A stretch of DNA of 64,000 bases from Streptomyces sp. ST2-7A (GCF_021390475.1 NZ_JAJUWS010000024.1:34087-98086), one strand, 5' to 3'; positions 44,614-54,701 are shown, counted from the first letter of the stretch. Notes: generated by a model from the letters alone, not told the origin. Made by a program: numbers and translations.

Positions 44614-45654
44614 TCACCACACCTCTCCCTGCTTGCGGAGCACCCGGCGGTAGACCAGGGCGAAGGCCACCAGCAGCAGCAGGATGAGCACGCCCCAGGT
44701 GGCGGACTCGGCGAAGTCCCGCGGGCTGCGCTGGAAGGCGAGCTTGAACGCCTCGGTGACCAGGATGTCGGTGGAGCCGGCGGGACCGCCGCCGGTGAGC
44801 AGGAAGATCACCGGGAACATGTTGAAGGTCCAGATGCAGCTGAGCAGGACCACCGTGGAGCTGACCGAGCGCACACCGGGCAGGGTGATGTTCCAGAACC
44901 GCTGCCAGGCGTTGGCGCCGTCCATCTCCGCCGCCTCGTAGTGCTCGGCGGGTATGGACTGCAGGGCTCCGAGCATCGCGATGAGCATGAAGGGCACGCC
45001 GAGCCAGACGTTGACCCCGATCACCGAGACCTTGGCCCAGAACGGGTCGGTCAACCAGGTCATCGCGCTCAGTCCGCCGCCCTCCAGGGCGGCGTTGAGG
45101 ATGCCGTTGCGCTCGTTGAAGAGCATCCGCCAGGCGAAGATGGAGACGAAGGCGGGGATCGCCCACGGCAGGATCAACGCCATGCGGTAGAGCGCCCGGC
45201 CGCGCACGTGCCGGTTGAGCATGTTCGCCAGCACCAGGCCGATGGTGAAGGTGATCGCCACGCAGGCGACCGTCCACACGATCGTCCAGGTCAGGCGGTC
45301 CCAGAACTGGGAACCGCCCAGGACCGAGAGGTAGTTCTCCAGTCCGACGAACTCGTAGGTCGCCTCGATGGTGTTGACGCCGATCCGGCGCTCCACGTTC
45401 GCCTCGTTGGCGTTGGTGAAGGTCAGGTAGACGCCTCGGACCAGCGGCCACCCGATGATCACGGTGATCACCGCGACCACCGGCGCGATCATCGCCCAGG
45501 CGTACCAGTGGGTGGACAGTCCCCTGCGGAACCGTCCGGGCGGGGGCGGGGGCCCCTGCTTCCCGTTCCTCCCGGTCGCGCGGCCCGGGCCGGGGGCACC
45601 GTTCCCGGTGCCCCCGGCCGTCGTCACCGCCGACCGGCTGCTCGTGCCGGCCAT
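44614..45654 (-). CDS. malF: Maltose/maltodextrin ABC transporter permease MalF
   Basis: 346-aa permease with a basic/Pro-rich N-terminus, six transmembrane helices starting at WYAWAMIAPVVAVITVIIGWP, and the EAA motif (YEAAEMDGANAWQRFWNITLPG). It lies 53 bp downstream of malE and shares its stop region with the malG start. Confidence 0.92.
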   Translation of the reverse strand: MAGTSSRSAVTTAGGTGNGAPGPGRATGRNGKQGPPPPPGRFRRGLSTHWYAWAMIAPVVAVITVIIGWPLVRGVYLTFTNANEANVERRIGVNTIEATYEFVGLENYLSVLGGSQFWDRLTWTIVWTVACVAITFTIGLVLANMLNRHVRGRALYRMALILPWAIPAFVSIFAWRMLFNERNGILNAALEGGGLSAMTWLTDPFWAKVSVIGVNVWLGVPFMLIAMLGALQSIPAEHYEAAEMDGANAWQRFWNITLPGVRSVSSTVVLLSCIWTFNMFPVIFLLTGGGPAGSTDILVTEAFKLAFQRSPRDFAESATWGVLILLLLVAFALVYRRVLRKQGEVW

Positions 45655-45707
45655 GTGTCGGTCAGCCCCTCGTCTCTTCGGCTTCCAACCGTCGATTCAC
45701 CTCGGAC

Positions 45708-46970
45708 TCACTGCCAGTCGAGCAGGTCGCGGTAGCGGTCACCGATGGCGTCGGCGGTCTCCTCGGCGGTGGCGCGGCCCAGCAGCATGGCCTCGACCTC
45801 CTCGCCCAGCGGGTCGAACAGGGAGTTGGCCTCGGGGATCCAGGCGCGCTCGTGCGCGACCTCGACGGCCGGGGCGAAGAACTCGACCATCTCGTTGTTC
45901 GCGACCGAGTCGGCCTCGTAGACCGAGGAACGGGTCGGCAGGAGGCTCAGCTCCTCGGTGATGCGCTGCTGGACCTCGGCGGAGGCCATGTAGGCGACGA
46001 ACTCGTAGGAGGCGTCGAGGTTGGCGGAGCCGGCGTAGACGCCGTAGTTCCAGCCGCCCTGCGGGGCGCCCTGCGCGGAGCCGCCGGCCGGGACCGGGGC
46101 GACGCCCAGGTTCTCCTCACCGATGGCTTCACGGGCGTCGTTGATCGCCCAGGGGCCGTTGATCATCATGGCGACGGAACCGTCACCGAAGGCGCCCATC
46201 ATGTTCTGCCAGCCGTCGGTGGTGTCGGTGATGGCGGCGCCGGAGTCGAGCAGGTCCTGCACGGCCTCGAAGGCGGCCACGCCGGAGGCGTCGTCGATGG
46301 TGACGGTCTCGTTGTCGGCGTCGACCAGGTCGCCACCCTCGCCGTAGATGTAGGGCAGGAACCAGTAGGGGTCGTCACCGCGCAGGTAGAAGGGGGCGTC
46401 CAGGCCCTCGCCGGTGAGGGCCTCGGTGGAGTCCTTGAGGTCCTCGAGGCTCTCGGGCACCTCGACGCCGGCGGCGTCCAGCAGCTCCTTGTTGTAGAAG
46501 AGCGCCAGGGTGTCGATGACCTGCGGCACGGCGTAGGTGGTGTCGTTGAACTGGGTGCTGGCCCAGGCCTGCTCCAGGAAGTCCCCCTGGTCCTCGACGG
46601 CCGGGGTGTCGTCCAGCGGGGCGAGGTAGCCCAGGTTGGCGAAGTCGGAGACCCAGGCGACCTCGGTGCGCATCACATCGGGGGCCTCGTTGGCGCCGGC
46701 GGCGTTCTTGAACCGGTCCTGGGCCCCGTCCCAGCCGATGTTGACGTAGTCGACGGTGACCTCGGGGTGCTGCTCCGAGAACTCCTCGGCCACCGCCCGG
46801 AAGACCTCGGCCTCGGTCTCGTTGGAGGTGTCCCAGAAGGTGACGGTGCCGGACAGCCCCTCACCGGACCCCGAGTCGGAGCCGTTGGAACCGTTGTCCC
46901 CGCCGCCGCAAGCCGTTGCCGCAAGCGCCAGGGCCGCGATCACCGCCGTTGTCCCTATGCTGCGCCGCAT
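45708..46970 (-). CDS. malE: Maltose/maltodextrin-binding lipoprotein MalE
   Basis: 420-aa substrate-binding lipoprotein: signal with lipobox LAATAC, an acidic Ser/Gly linker, then the two-lobe binding fold (VTFWDTSNETEAEVF; FYNKELLDAAG; DGSVAMMINGPWAIND). ATG 46,970 follows GAAGGAG. The CTTGCGGCAA operator ~130 bp upstream predicts maltose-responsive repression of the malEFG-aglA operon. Confidence 0.93.
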   Translation of the reverse strand: MRRSIGTTAVIAALALAATACGGGDNGSNGSDSGSGEGLSGTVTFWDTSNETEAEVFRAVAEEFSEQHPEVTVDYVNIGWDGAQDRFKNAAGANEAPDVMRTEVAWVSDFANLGYLAPLDDTPAVEDQGDFLEQAWASTQFNDTTYAVPQVIDTLALFYNKELLDAAGVEVPESLEDLKDSTEALTGEGLDAPFYLRGDDPYWFLPYIYGEGGDLVDADNETVTIDDASGVAAFEAVQDLLDSGAAITDTTDGWQNMMGAFGDGSVAMMINGPWAINDAREAIGEENLGVAPVPAGGSAQGAPQGGWNYGVYAGSANLDASYEFVAYMASAEVQQRITEELSLLPTRSSVYEADSVANNEMVEFFAPAVEVAHERAWIPEANSLFDPLGEEVEAMLLGRATAEETADAIGDRYRDLLDWQ

Positions 46971-47475
46971 GTGAACTCCTTCAAGCGTTTTGCCCTCTTC
47001 CGGGTGTTCCGGATGCGCCGGCACCCCCTCGCGTCGCTACTCCGCGGCGCCGGGCCGAGCAGGAACGTAACAGTGGGGCAATCGGTTTGGAAAGAGCTTG
47101 CGGCAACTTTCTGCAAACGATCGGCGCATCGTGTCGACGGGGTTCCGCTCCGCAGCCGTTGCTGCTACGTTCCCGGCCACCACCACGGTGGCGAACGCGG
47201 ACCCGCGGGGCCGCCGAGACCCCCGCGGAACCCGTATGGCGAACCGGCAACAGCCGGTCGAGGGCACCGCGCGACCCCGCACCGGGGAGGGATCGCGGCG
47301 GCCGGAACGCGTGCCCGTCGGCACCGCCGGCGGTTGCTGCAAGTACTTACAGGCCGGAAGCGGTTCAGGGAAGGACCGTGACCGGGGAGATCTGCAAGGG
47401 CCCCGCACGCGCCCCGGTCCCGGGGACGCCCCCGGGCACGACGCGGCGGGGCGGGGCGAGGACGCGGGAGGCGGC
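46971..47475. other. 505-bp divergent region between malE and the orphan binding protein
   Basis: Holds CTTGC/GCAAG operators near both promoters (47,097-47,118 and 47,334-47,343) and AT-richer stretches; no gene of its own seen. Confidence 0.55.
47097..47118. promoter_or_regulatory. MalR-type operators upstream of malE
   Basis: CTTGCGGCAA (47,097-47,106) followed at once by TTTCTGCAAAC (47,108-47,118). A further TTGCTGCAAG at 47,334-47,343 is closer to the divergent binding-protein gene. Confidence 0.7.
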
Positions 47476-48876
47476 GTGAACGGCATGAACGACACGGGGG
47501 ATCCGGAGGGGTCCGGGGACACCGGGAACCCGGGGAACACCGGGGACCGGCTCGGCGGGCGACGGCCCGGCCGGGATTCCCGCCGGGCCGTCCCGGCGGG
47601 GGCGGCGCTCCTGGTGACGGTCCTCGCACTGCTCCCCCTGGCGGCCTGCGGGGCCGGTGACAGCGGTCCGGAGGCCGAGCCCGTCAGCGGTTCCATCACC
47701 TTCTGGGACACCTCCAACGAGACCGAGGCCCCCGTCTTCAACCAACTGGTGGCCGCCTTCCAGCGGGAGCACCCCGGCATCGACGTCGACCACGTCTCCG
47801 TGCCGTTCTTCGAGGCCGAGGAGCGGTACCTGGACGCGGTCGGCACCGGGTCCGCCCCCGACGTGCTGCGGGCGGACGTGGGGTGGACGGCGCACATGGT
47901 CGCGGGCGACCTGCTGGCGGATCTCACCGGCACCCCGGCCGAACCGGCCCCCGAGGAGTTCCTGGAGACCGCCGTGGACAGCGTCCTGTTCGGGGACGCG
48001 GTGTACGGCGCCCCGCAGGTCACCGACACCCTGGCACTGATGTACAACAAGGACCTCTTCGACCGCGCGGGCCTCACCCGCCCACCCCGGTACTGGTCGG
48101 AGACACAGGCATACGGCCTGACCGTCGCCGAGGCCACCGACGCCGAGGGGATCGTGCTCAACACCGACGGGTACTTCGCGCTGCCCTTCCTCCACGGCGA
48201 GGACACCGATCTCATCGACCCGGACGCGCGGACCATCACGATCGCCGGGGACGCCGCCGTGCGCGGCATATCCGCCGCCGCCTCCCTGGTGGAGTCCGGC
48301 GCGGCGCCGGCACCTCCGGAGAAGGACGCCTACGAGGCCATGCAGGGGGCGTTCAAACGGGGCGAGGCCGCCATGATGATCAACGGACCCTGGGCGGTGG
48401 CCGACCTGCTGGACTCCCCCGTCTTCGCCGACGGCGCCAACCTCGGCATCGCGCCGGTGCCCGCGGGCACCGGCGGCTCCGCCGGCTCCCCCACCGGCGG
48501 TCACAACCTGGTGGTCTCCGCCGGCACCCCGAACGCCACCGCCGCGCAGCTCTTCGTCTCCTTCATGACCGCCGCCGAGCAGCAGGAGAAGGTGGCCCTG
48601 GAATTGGGGTTGCTGCCGACCCGCAAGGCCGCCTACACCGACGCGGTGCTGGCCGACCCGGTCCGCAACGCCTTCTACTTCGCGCACACCAAGGCGGTGC
48701 CCCGCACGCCGCTGCCGGCGGGCTCACGGATGTTCGCCGACCTGCAGGAGGTGTACACCGACGTGCTGCGCGGGGGGACGACGCCCGCCGACGGCATGGC
48801 CGACCTCGCCCTGGACTGGCAGGGAGGGCTGCTGAACGACCACACCGTGGCGACGGCGGGCGCCTCCGGCGACTGA
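47476..48876 (+). CDS. Orphan solute-binding lipoprotein, MalE-like
   Basis: 466-aa protein. A ~45-residue hydrophilic N-terminus precedes the lipoprotein signal (ALLVTVLALLPLAACGAG). The binding domain strongly resembles MalE (ITFWDTSNETEAPVF; LALMYNKDLFDRAG; GEAAMMINGPWAVADL; LGLLPTRKAAY). No permease genes accompany it, so it probably shares MalFG or acts as a sensor for the following LacI gene. GTG 47,476 follows GGGAGG; the ATG 9 nt later is an alternative. Confidence 0.88.
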   Translation: MNGMNDTGDPEGSGDTGNPGNTGDRLGGRRPGRDSRRAVPAGAALLVTVLALLPLAACGAGDSGPEAEPVSGSITFWDTSNETEAPVFNQLVAAFQREHPGIDVDHVSVPFFEAEERYLDAVGTGSAPDVLRADVGWTAHMVAGDLLADLTGTPAEPAPEEFLETAVDSVLFGDAVYGAPQVTDTLALMYNKDLFDRAGLTRPPRYWSETQAYGLTVAEATDAEGIVLNTDGYFALPFLHGEDTDLIDPDARTITIAGDAAVRGISAAASLVESGAAPAPPEKDAYEAMQGAFKRGEAAMMINGPWAVADLLDSPVFADGANLGIAPVPAGTGGSAGSPTGGHNLVVSAGTPNATAAQLFVSFMTAAEQQEKVALELGLLPTRKAAYTDAVLADPVRNAFYFAHTKAVPRTPLPAGSRMFADLQEVYTDVLRGGTTPADGMADLALDWQGGLLNDHTVATAGASGD

Positions 48877-49015
48877 GCCGAGCCCACCGGCCCCACGTGC
48901 CGTCGGGCGGATTCCGACCGGGAGACGCCCGACGGCACGCACATTCCGGCTGAATCCCGGAAAATCACCGCCGCACGGTGGGCAGCGCCCCCGGTGACCG
49001 GTACAGTCCGATTTC

Positions 49016-50083
49016 GTGACCGCACGGCTTGCCGATATCGCAGCCCAGGCGGGGGTCAGCGAAGCCACGGTCAGCCGGGTCCTGAACGGCAAACCGGGGG
49101 TTGCCGCGGGCACCCGCGAAGCCGTGCTGGCCGCGCTCGATCTGCTCGGCTACGAGCGACCGGCCCGGCTGCGACAGCGCAGCGCGGGCCTGGTGGGTCT
49201 GATCATCCCCGAGCTGGAGAACCCCATATTCCCGGCCTTCGCACAGGTCATCGCACAGGCGCTGACCAGGCAGGGCTACACCCCCGTGCTGGCCACCCAG
49301 ACGCCCGGGGGCTCCACCGAGGACGAACTCACCGGAATGCTCGTGGAGCGCGGCGTGGCGGGGATCATCTTCGTCTCCGGCCTGCACGCCGACACCACCG
49401 CCGACATGGAGCGCTACGAGCGTCTGCGCGGCCACGGCGTTCCGTTCGTGCTGGTCAACGGCTTCTCCCCGAAGGTCCGCGCCCCCTTCGTCTCCCCGGA
49501 CGACCGGGCCGCGATGGGTCTGGCCGTCGCCCATCTGGCCTCGCTGGGGCATCGCCGCGTCGGTCTGGCCCTGGGGCCCGCCCGGTTCGTGCCGGTGCGG
49601 CGCAAGATCGAGGGCTTCGTCCGCGCCATGGCGAACGAGCTGGGGGTGGACGCGGCGGGGAGCGCGGAACTCGTCCAGCACTCCCTCTACACCCTGGAGG
49701 GGGGCCAGGCGGCCGCCTCCGCGCTCCTGGACCGCGGCTGCACCGCCGTGATCTGCGCCAGCGACATGATGGCCCTGGGCGCCATCCGGGCCGCGCGAGG
49801 ACGCGGCCTCACCGTCCCCCGGGACGTCTCGGTGATCGGTTTCGACGACTCGCCGCTGATCGCCTTCACCGACCCGCCGCTGACCACCATCCGGCAGCCG
49901 GTCCCGGCCATGGGCCAGGCGGCGGTCCGGGCCCTGCTGGAGGAGATCGGCGGCACCCCGGCCCCGCACAGCGAGTTCGTCTTCCTGCCCGAGCTGGTGG
50001 TCAGGGGCTCCACCACCGCCGCCCCGGGGGGTGTCTCCCTCGCGGGGAGGACGAGCGGCGGCGAAGACCGTTCCCGGGGATGA
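49016..50083 (+). CDS. malR: LacI-family maltose regulator (MalR)
   Basis: 355-aa repressor with HTH RLADIAAQAGVSEATVSRVLNG at residues 4-25 and a ribose-binding-like sensor domain. Its place near malE fits MalR, which in S. coelicolor represses malEFG and mediates maltose induction. No Shine-Dalgarno; TACAGT ends about 10 nt before the GTG, suggesting a leaderless mRNA. Close paralogue of the regulator at 40,791-41,843. Confidence 0.9.
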   Translation: MTARLADIAAQAGVSEATVSRVLNGKPGVAAGTREAVLAALDLLGYERPARLRQRSAGLVGLIIPELENPIFPAFAQVIAQALTRQGYTPVLATQTPGGSTEDELTGMLVERGVAGIIFVSGLHADTTADMERYERLRGHGVPFVLVNGFSPKVRAPFVSPDDRAAMGLAVAHLASLGHRRVGLALGPARFVPVRRKIEGFVRAMANELGVDAAGSAELVQHSLYTLEGGQAAASALLDRGCTAVICASDMMALGAIRAARGRGLTVPRDVSVIGFDDSPLIAFTDPPLTTIRQPVPAMGQAAVRALLEEIGGTPAPHSEFVFLPELVVRGSTTAAPGGVSLAGRTSGGEDRSRG

Positions 50084-50119
50084 TCGACGGTTCACCCGGC
50101 TCTGGCAGACTGAGGTCCC

Positions 50120-51226
50120 ATGGGGGAAACGGTTGCCGGAGTCGTCGGAGCGAAGGAAGACCAGCGGGTGAACACGGAGGCCGCGGGCGACACACCCCGT
50201 GAACGTCCGACGGGACGCGACCGGCCGTTCGCCCGACTGCGTGTCGCGCGCCGACCCCGCCTGTGGTTCGAGCTGCTGCTCATCGCCGTGAGCTACTCGG
50301 TCTACTCGATGATCCGCAACGCGGTGCCCGACCAGGAGGCCGTCGCCCAGCGGCACGCCCAGCTGATCTGGGACATCCAGCAGGCCATGGGGCTGGCCTT
50401 CGAGCAGGCCGTCAACCACGCCGTCAACGAGATCACCTGGCTGATCACCGGGGTGAACTACTTCTACGCGACCCTGCACTTCCTCGTCACCATCGGCGTA
50501 CTGGTCTGGCTGTTCCGCAGCCACCCGGGGCGCTACGGGGCGACCCGACTGGTGTTGTTCGCCACCACCGGTGTGGCGCTGGTCGGCTACTACTTCTTCC
50601 CCCTCGCCCCGCCGCGCCTGATGGAGGGCATGGACTTCATCGACACCGGTCTGGTGCACGACACCTGGGGCTCGCTCTCCTCGGAGAGCATGCAGACGGT
50701 CTCCAACCAGTACGCGGCGATGCCCTCCATGCACATCGGCTGGTCGGTGTGGTGCGGGATCACCCTGGCGATGCTGGCCCGGCGACGATGGGTGCGGGTC
50801 CTGGGCGCGCTCTACCCGGTGGCGACGCTCTTCGTGATCGTGGCCACCGCCAACCACTTCTGGTTGGACGCGGTGGGCGGCCTGATCTGTCTGGCCTTCG
50901 GGTTCCTGGTCTCCACGCTCTGGTTCGGGCGGCTGTGCTACCGGCTGCCGCGCCGTCCCGTCGGGGAGGACACCCCCACCCATGTCGGGGATCACGCTCC
51001 CGGCGGTCCCACCCGGACCGGCGTCGCCGGGAAGGCGGGCGGCACCGGGGGCGCCTCCGGCGGCGAGGGCCGGGGGGACCGGGCATCGGCCCCGGAGCGG
51101 GTCGTGGACGATCGCGACATCCCCCGTCCGACGCGGAACGGGGGCCCGGAGGGCGCGGGCGGGGTGCGCGTCCACCTGCCGTTGGAGGTCGGTCGGGCCC
51201 CGGCTCCGCGTCCGCCGGCGATCTGA
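50120..51226 (+). CDS. PAP2-superfamily membrane phosphatase/transferase
   Basis: 368-aa protein with about six transmembrane helices. PAP2 motifs: AMPSMHIGWSVW (catalytic His) and ANHFWLDAVGG (second His/Asp); the arrangement resembles AUR1/inositol-phosphotransferase-like PAP2 proteins. The C-terminal ~80 residues are Gly/Pro/Arg-rich and likely disordered. Acts on lipid phosphates at the membrane; substrate unknown. No clear Shine-Dalgarno. Confidence 0.85.
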   Translation: MGETVAGVVGAKEDQRVNTEAAGDTPRERPTGRDRPFARLRVARRPRLWFELLLIAVSYSVYSMIRNAVPDQEAVAQRHAQLIWDIQQAMGLAFEQAVNHAVNEITWLITGVNYFYATLHFLVTIGVLVWLFRSHPGRYGATRLVLFATTGVALVGYYFFPLAPPRLMEGMDFIDTGLVHDTWGSLSSESMQTVSNQYAAMPSMHIGWSVWCGITLAMLARRRWVRVLGALYPVATLFVIVATANHFWLDAVGGLICLAFGFLVSTLWFGRLCYRLPRRPVGEDTPTHVGDHAPGGPTRTGVAGKAGGTGGASGGEGRGDRASAPERVVDDRDIPRPTRNGGPEGAGGVRVHLPLEVGRAPAPRPPAI

Positions 51227-51365
51227 CCGGCCGACCCGGGCGCGCCGGCCGGATCCTTCACCGACCCGCCGGGGACGGGAGGCCCGCCCGCCACCGGAGG
51301 TCGACCGAGCCCCTCACCGGACCACCCCGGGATCCGGGGACGGGAGGCCCGCCCTCCGGAGCGTC

Positions 51366-54300
51366 TCAGCTCCCGTAGAAGAGGTCCTCCATCACCACCC
51401 GGGCCCGCCGCGTGGTGCGCCGGTAGTCGTCGAGGAGCTCACCGCCGTGCCCGAGCGGATAGCCGAGGTAACGGGCGACCGCGCCCAGCTCCCGGCTCTC
51501 GTTGGGGAAGGTGTCACCCGGCCGGCCGCGCACCAGCATGACGGCGTTGCGCACCCGGCCGGCCAGCAGCCACGCCTCCTCCAGCACCCGGGCCTCCTCG
51601 TCGGTCAGCAGCCCCGCCCGATGGGCGGCGGTGAGCGCCGGGCGGGTGGAGGGGGTCCGCAGCTCCGGCAGCCGGGCGGCGTGCCGCATCTGCAGCAGTT
51701 GCACCGTCCACTCGACGTCCGACAGGCCGCCCCGGCCGAGCTTGGCGTGCAGCGTGGGATCCGCCCCGCGTGGCAACCGCTCGGCCTCCATCCGGGCCTT
51801 GAGGCGGCGGATCTCGCGGATCGCGTCGGCGTCGGGGCCGCCCTCCGGGTAACGCAGCGGGTCGATCAGCTCGACGAAGCGGCGCCCGAGATCGAGGTCC
51901 CCGGCCATGGGGGCCGCCCGCAGCAGTGCCTGGCTCTCCCAGGCCACGGACCAGCGACGGTAGTACGCCGCGTAGGAGGCCAGCGAGCGGACCAGGGGAC
52001 CGGTGCGGCCCTCGGGGCGCAGGTCCGCGTCGATGAGCAGCGGCGGGTCGGTGGCCGGGATCTGGAGCAGGCGGCGCAGTTCGTTGGCGATGGCGAAGGC
52101 CGCCTTACCGGCCTCCTCCTCCGATACGCCCTCCCGGGCCTCGTGCACGAAGATCACGTCCGCGTCGGAGCCGTAGGCGGCCTCTCCCCCGCCGAACCGG
52201 CCCATGCCGACGACGGTCAGGCGCACCGGTGGTTCGGCGTCGCCGCTGTGGGCCCGCTCCGCCGCTCGCAGGGCACCGGCCACGGTCGCGGCGGTGATGT
52301 CGGCCAGGGCCCGGCCGATCCGGTCGAAGCGTTCGGGGTCCGCCACGCCGGGGACCGAGGGGGTGTCCTCCCCGTCGGCGGCGTCCGACCCGGCCGACGA
52401 CCCGCCCCCCGGCCCGGTGGGTTCCGTCGGGCCGGGGTGCGCGGTCGGGTCGTCGGCGCGAACCGCGACGGGGGCGATGGCGTAGGCCTCGATCACGTCG
52501 GCCGCCGCCGTGCGGAACAGCTCGCGCCGGCGCACCCCGCGCACCGCGGTGACGGCCGCCCCGGGGTCGGCGTGCCGGCCGACGGCCGCCATCACCTCCT
52601 GGTCCAGGCTCCCCCGGCCGCGCGGCGTCAACCCCTCCTCCCCACCGAGGAGGGCGACCGCCTCGGGGGCTCGCAGCAGCAGGTCGGGGGCGAACCGGCC
52701 GGCGGAGAGCACCCGGGCGAGGTTCTCCGCCGCCGTTCCCTCGTCCCGCAGCAGCCGCAGGTACCAGGGGGTGGCGCCGAGGGCGTCGGAGACCTTGCGG
52801 AAGTTGAGCAGTCCTGAGTCCGGGTCGGCCGCGTCGGCGAAGCGGTCCAGCAGCACCGGCAGCAGGGTGCGCTGGATGGCGGCCTTGCGGCTCACCCCGG
52901 AGGCGAGGGCGCGCAGGTGGCGCAGAGCGGCGCCGGGATCGGCGTAGCCGAGGGCGATCAGGCGCTCCCCCGCGGCCTCGGGGCCGAGCCGGGCGGCGCC
53001 GGCCTCCAGTCGGGCCACCGCGTCCAGCAGGGGGCGGTAGAACAGCTTCTCGTGCAGCCGGCGGACCACGGAGGCGTGCCGGCGCCAGGCGGTGTGCAGC
53101 TCGGCGACGGGGTCGCGGTTCAGGCCGAGCGAGCGGCCCAGCCGGCGCAGCTCGCTCTCCTCCTCCGGCATCAGGTGGGTGCGGCGCAGGCGGAAGAGCT
53201 GGATGCGGTGCTCGACGGTGCGCAGGAAGCGGTAGGAGGTGTCCAGATCGGCCGCGTCGCGGCGGCCGACGTAACCGCCGGCGGCGAGCGCGGCGAGGGC
53301 GTCCAGGGTGGTGGGGCTGCGCAGGCCCGCGTCGTTGCGGCCGTGGACCAGTTGCAGGAGCTGGACGGCGAACTCCACGTCCCGCAACCCGCCCGGCCCC
53401 AGCTTCAGCTCCCGTTCCAGCTGCCCGGCGGGGATGGACTCCTCCACCCGGCGGCGCATCCGCTGCACGTCGGGGACGAAGTTCTCGCGGGCGGCGGCCT
53501 CCCAGACCAGGGGGGCGATCGCCTCGTGGTAGGCGGCGCCCAGGTCGGCGTCGCCGGCGACCGGGCGGGCCTTGAGGAGCGCCTGGAACTCCCAGGTCTT
53601 CGCCCAGCGCCGGTAGTAGGCCAGGTGGCTGCCGAGGGTGCGCACCAGGGGACCGTTGCGGCCCTCGGGGCGGAGGTTGGGGTCGACCGGCCAGATCGTC
53701 CCCTCGGCGGTGGTGTCCGAGCACAGCCGCATCATCCGGCCGGCCAGCCGGGTCGCGGCCTGCAGGGCGACGTGCTCCTCCACGCCCTCCGGGGGCTCGG
53801 CGACGAAGATCACGTCCACGTCGGAGACGTAGTTCAGTTCGCGCCCGCCGCACTTGCCCATGCCGATGACCGCCAGCCGGCACCGCGCGGCGTCGTCGGG
53901 GGTCTCCTCCCCCGCGATCCGCAGGGCCACCCGCAGGGTGGCGCCGGCCAGGTCGGCCAGTTCGGCGGCGGCCTCGGCGAAACCGTTGGTCCCGCTCATG
54001 TCCCGGGCGGCGATGAGCAACAGCGCCCGTCGGTAGGCCAACCGCAGGCCGTCGGCGTCCCGGGCCCCGGCGAGGGCGGTCTCGAAATCGGTGATGCCGG
54101 GGTGCAGCTCGGCGGCGCTGCGGAAGGCCGCCAGTGCCTCCCACTCGTCGGGGTGCCGAACCAGGTGGTCGCCGAGCGCCTCGGAGGAGCCCAGGACGGC
54201 GAGCAGGCGGTCGCGCAGGGGCTTGGCCGAGAGCACGGTGTCGACCAGGACCGACCGCCGGTCCGGCGGTTGCGCCTCGACGATGCGCGCCAACGAGCGG

Positions 54301-54473
54301 AGCGCCAGGTCGGGATCGGCGGTGGCGCCCAGCGCGTCGAGCAGGACCGTGTCACCGCCCCCGATGGTCCGGGGTTCGATGGTGTCCAGGAGCCGGACGG
54401 CGCCGGTGGGGTCGGTGAACCCCCGGCGCAGCAGTTGCCCGAACCGGCTGTCCCGTCGCCCGCCCTGCGACAC
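51366..54473 (-). CDS. glnE: Bifunctional glutamine synthetase adenylyltransferase/deadenylase
   Basis: 1035-aa GlnE adds AMP to, and removes it from, the regulatory tyrosine of GSI (the DLYEL site in glnA). Two nucleotidyltransferase domains are visible: N-terminal deadenylase (IGMGKCGGRELNYVSDVDVIF, ~residue 205) and C-terminal adenylylase (VVGMGRFGGGEAAYGSDADVIF, ~residue 760), with acidic metal ligands intact, joined by a helical linker. GTG 54,473 follows AAGGAGA. Next to it lies the glnA2 3' remnant. Confidence 0.96.
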   Translation of the reverse strand: MSQGGRRDSRFGQLLRRGFTDPTGAVRLLDTIEPRTIGGGDTVLLDALGATADPDLALRSLARIVEAQPPDRRSVLVDTVLSAKPLRDRLLAVLGSSEALGDHLVRHPDEWEALAAFRSAAELHPGITDFETALAGARDADGLRLAYRRALLLIAARDMSGTNGFAEAAAELADLAGATLRVALRIAGEETPDDAARCRLAVIGMGKCGGRELNYVSDVDVIFVAEPPEGVEEHVALQAATRLAGRMMRLCSDTTAEGTIWPVDPNLRPEGRNGPLVRTLGSHLAYYRRWAKTWEFQALLKARPVAGDADLGAAYHEAIAPLVWEAAARENFVPDVQRMRRRVEESIPAGQLERELKLGPGGLRDVEFAVQLLQLVHGRNDAGLRSPTTLDALAALAAGGYVGRRDAADLDTSYRFLRTVEHRIQLFRLRRTHLMPEEESELRRLGRSLGLNRDPVAELHTAWRRHASVVRRLHEKLFYRPLLDAVARLEAGAARLGPEAAGERLIALGYADPGAALRHLRALASGVSRKAAIQRTLLPVLLDRFADAADPDSGLLNFRKVSDALGATPWYLRLLRDEGTAAENLARVLSAGRFAPDLLLRAPEAVALLGGEEGLTPRGRGSLDQEVMAAVGRHADPGAAVTAVRGVRRRELFRTAAADVIEAYAIAPVAVRADDPTAHPGPTEPTGPGGGSSAGSDAADGEDTPSVPGVADPERFDRIGRALADITAATVAGALRAAERAHSGDAEPPVRLTVVGMGRFGGGEAAYGSDADVIFVHEAREGVSEEEAGKAAFAIANELRRLLQIPATDPPLLIDADLRPEGRTGPLVRSLASYAAYYRRWSVAWESQALLRAAPMAGDLDLGRRFVELIDPLRYPEGGPDADAIREIRRLKARMEAERLPRGADPTLHAKLGRGGLSDVEWTVQLLQMRHAARLPELRTPSTRPALTAAHRAGLLTDEEARVLEEAWLLAGRVRNAVMLVRGRPGDTFPNESRELGAVARYLGYPLGHGGELLDDYRRTTRRARVVMEDLFYGS

Positions 54474-54561
54474 GGTGGTTCTCCTTGGTTGCGTGGGGTG
54501 TGTGCCCGTTGCCCGTGGTCCCCGCCCCGCCGGGGGTGTTCCCGCCCCGGATGCGCCCGGC

Positions 54562-54585
54562 CCCCTCCCGGTCCCCCGGGAGGGG
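54562..54585 (-). terminator. Terminator after the glnA2 tail
   Basis: 10-bp perfect stem CCCCTCCCGG with 4-nt loop, 24 nt after the glnA2 stop codon. Confidence 0.65.
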
Positions 54586-54608
54586 TGCCGGTCACGACAC
54601 CGGGGGTT

Positions 54609-54701
54609 CTACAGCACCGGGAGGTTCTTGCGCAGCTCGAAGGGGGTGACCTCGGAGCGGTACTCCTCCCACTCCTGCTTCTTGTTGCGCAGGAACTTGT
54701 G
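54609..54701 (-). pseudogene. glnA2: Displaced 3' end of a glutamine synthetase gene (glnA2 type)
   Basis: The minus strand encodes FLRNKKQEWEEYRSEVTPFE and on to LPVL before a TAG stop: the exact C-terminal pattern of bacterial type-I glutamine synthetases of the GlnA2 kind. Upstream of about 54,700 the frame turns into unrelated sequence and soon meets a stop. In Streptomyces glnA2 lies near glnE, so this is the native 3' tail cut off by element E2; the rest of the gene should be at the far end of E2. Confidence 0.85.
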
